A stretch of 12,321 nt of DNA from Patescibacteria group bacterium. GTDB taxonomy: Bacteria > Patescibacteriota > Minisyncoccia > Portnoybacterales > GWB1-42-6. The notes beneath the pieces were generated by a model. The model saw nothing but the letters and a program-made list of their open reading frames with translations, was not told where the DNA came from and ran no database searches. A program made the position numbers and the translations under genes. Positions 10,748 to 12,321 of the stretch are shown here, piece by piece. Position 1 is the stretch's first letter. Every line of letters begins with the position of its first letter. The stretch covers positions 1-12,321 of the forward strand of contig JAHIST010000089.1 of assembly GCA_018818145.1 (NCBI GenBank), written 5' to 3'.

Positions 10748-12321
10748 CCTGCAAGTTGCGCGTCTTTTATATCATAACTCAAAGCGCTTAATTGCTGCCT
10801 AATTTTAACAATCTTGAGCTCCTTCAGGCAAGTTTCTATTTCGCCGATTACTTGAAGTTCTTCTGTCGGATTTTGTTCTATTTTTAAAGACAGATATTCA
10901 ATCTGTAATTTTAGCTCCGGCGGCAATGATTTCTGAAGCCGGCCGAGGGGGTCTGTTTCATTTGATTTTTGGACCAGCTGGTTCAGCTGAAAAAATATTT
11001 GTCCGAGCATCTGGTTTTGAAAGTCAGTCTCGCAGACGCCTCTGATGTTTTGCAGGTGCTGGGGATTATTCAGACAAAGACCGAGGAATCGTTCTTCCAG
11101 CCTCTCTTGGCGGGATTTAACGGGCTTATACAAAATGGCTTCAGTTTGGGGCGCGGATTGTCTGCTTTCGGAAGATATCACGCAGCGGGACAAATCCAGC
11201 ATTAAATCTTTTTCATCAACTCGCAGGCGGCGAGACAGCTCTCTTAGCCACTCGGATTGCTCGGTATGGCTGGAGATTGCCTTTATTACCGGCAGCAGGA
11301 CTTTGATAATTTCGCGCCGGCCTTCAGCTTCTTGGCTGTTATATTTGGCAAAAGTGCTGGTAAAATAAAAATCCATGATTGATTGGGCAGAGACAACTGT
11401 TTTTTGCCAGTCTGTGGGATTTTTCTTTGCTACATCTGCCGGATCTTTGCCTTCCATTGAAATAACTTTGATGTAAAAATCCTGCGCCAGCGCCAAATTA
11501 ATGCTGCGGCGCGTGGCTCCTTCGCCGGCCAAATCGGTGTCAAACGCCATGGCTAAATTTTTGGTATAACGGCCGATAATTTTTAAATGTTCCTCCGTCA
11601 GCGCCGTGCCCGAAGACGCCGCGACATTGGCAACGCCTGCCTGCCAGGACATTAATAAATCCATATAGCCCTCAACAATAACGCATAAATCTTTGGCGCG
11701 AATTTCTATTTTGTTTTTGTGCAGGCCGTAAAGCACGCGGCTTTTGTCATAAAGCGGTGTTTGGGGAGAATTAAGATATTTAGCGGCATCATCTTTGGCT
11801 TTGGCGCCAAAAATTCTTCCCCCAAAAGCAATTACCTGACCTTGAAGGTCAAAAATCGGGAAAATAATTCTACTGCGGAAACGATCGTAATTAGTTTTTA
11901 GTTCGTAGTTTTTAGTTTTAGTTTCATTAGTTTCTGGTTTAATAGCTACTCCCGCTTGAATAATTTCTTCATCTTTATAGCCTCGACTTTTCAGAAAATC
12001 GGATAGCGCTCTCCATTCATCCGGCGCCCAGCCCAGACGCCAAGCTTTGATGGTTTCCGGCGCCAAACCCCGCTCCTTCAAATACTGCCTGACTTTCACG
12101 GCGCCGGCGCTTTTTTCCAGCTGCGCTTCAAAAAATTTTGCGGCCAGCTCGCAGATATCATAAAGTTGTTTGCGTTGCGACTGGACCTGCGGGTCTTGAC
12201 GCTTCAGCACGACGCCGGCTTTTCGCGCCAAAATTCTTAACGCGTCGGCAAACTCCACGCCCTCAATTTGTTTGACAAAAGCGAAAATATCGCCGCCCGC
12301 GCCGCAGCCAAAACAATGCCA
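10660..12321 (-). CDS. dnaG: DNA primase DnaG (5' end outside window)
   Basis: The frame stays open to the right edge; 554 residues are visible and roughly 40 N-terminal ones are missing. It makes RNA primers at the replication fork. The first visible residues, W-H-C-F-G-C-G-A-G-G-D, are the second half of the CHC2 zinc finger. The catalytic core follows (Y-L-K-E-R-G-L, then D-R-F-R-S-R-I-I-F-P-I and G-x-V-I-A-F-G-G-R), then the TOPRIM domain with V-E-G-Y-M-D, S-S-G-T-A-L-T and A-F-D-T-D-L-A-G (metal-binding acidic residues). The C-terminal 190 residues are the divergent helicase-interaction region. Before YDRFRSRI there is a polar Thr/Lys/Asn-rich insert (PETNETKTKNYELKTN) encoded by a dispersed DNA repeat. 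It is followed on the same strand by rpoD. Confidence 0.96.
   Translation of the reverse strand, partial: WHCFGCGAGGDIFAFVKQIEGVEFADALRILARKAGVVLKRQDPQVQSQRKQLYDICELAAKFFEAQLEKSAGAVKVRQYLKERGLAPETIKAWRLGWAPDEWRALSDFLKSRGYKDEEIIQAGVAIKPETNETKTKNYELKTNYDRFRSRIIFPIFDLQGQVIAFGGRIFGAKAKDDAAKYLNSPQTPLYDKSRVLYGLHKNKIEIRAKDLCVIVEGYMDLLMSWQAGVANVAASSGTALTEEHLKIIGRYTKNLAMAFDTDLAGEGATRRSINLALAQDFYIKVISMEGKDPADVAKKNPTDWQKTVVSAQSIMDFYFTSTFAKYNSQEAEGRREIIKVLLPVIKAISSHTEQSEWLRELSRRLRVDEKDLMLDLSRCVISSESRQSAPQTEAILYKPVKSRQERLEERFLGLCLNNPQHLQNIRGVCETDFQNQMLGQIFFQLNQLVQKSNETDPLGRLQKSLPPELKLQIEYLSLKIEQNPTEELQVIGEIETCLKELKIVKIRQQLSALSYDIKDAQLAGNNQKLKEFLEKFSQLSAELIAETKNIIK
11893..11919 (+). repeat. Dispersed AGTTTTTAG-type repeat inside dnaG
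   Basis: Twenty-six of 27 bases match the minus strand of 8985-9011, the right inverted repeat beside the four-helix-bundle gene. In dnaG it is read in frame on the opposite strand and encodes part of the polar insert KTKNYELKTN just before the conserved YDRFRSRI motif. Confidence 0.8.

Overview
The window looks like a chromosomal segment of a small-genome bacterium, most likely of the Candidate Phyla Radiation (Patescibacteria/Parcubacteria type). This is inference from protein style: a primary sigma factor with a very basic N-terminal tail, several tiny two-helix membrane proteins, a stand-alone glucosidase domain, a four-helix-bundle (S23/IVS-type) protein, AT-rich intergenic DNA and few Shine-Dalgarno sites. 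TGA ends the four-helix-bundle gene, so the ordinary bacterial code (table 11) fits better than a code that reassigns UGA. Every gene I can support, and the tRNA, lies on the minus strand, so transcription runs from high to low coordinates.

Right to left. 12321-9014 holds the information-processing pair dnaG (primase, 5' end outside the window) then rpoD (primary sigma factor). They are separated by about 400 bases that carry a duplicated dnaG 3' end, a GC-rich double-hairpin element and a large inverted repeat ending one base before the rpoD start codon. 9013-8483 holds a four-helix-bundle gene bounded by imperfect 32-base inverted repeats, then tRNA-Asn(GUU). 8385-6872 holds a small membrane protein and a single-domain amylo-alpha-1,6-glucosidase-like enzyme, with a three-unit 12-bp tandem array just before the enzyme's start. 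6743-4768 is a cell-envelope block: a 65-residue membrane protein, a secreted matrixin-type zinc protease and a secreted Gln-rich coiled-coil protein. 4632-1521 is a two-gene operon of a type II P-type cation ATPase and a TspO/MBR protein. 1409-300 is a second two-gene operon of a membrane protein with an anti-sigma-like zinc motif and a MIF/tautomerase-like protein with a zinc-finger tail. 1-300 is non-coding, with another 12-bp array, a strong hairpin and a promoter pointing out of the window.

Transcription units are well marked: five hairpin-plus-U-run terminators and seven plausible sigma-70 promoters fit the gene boundaries. Two promoters sit so close to the ATG that the mRNA should be leaderless. 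The most notable non-gene content is repeat structure: the inverted repeat flanking the four-helix-bundle gene recurs, 26 of 27 bases identical, inside the dnaG reading frame; 92 bp of the dnaG terminus are duplicated with only synonymous changes; and the same 12-bp tandem motif occurs at two distant sites. No CRISPR array, rRNA or recognisable transposase is present.
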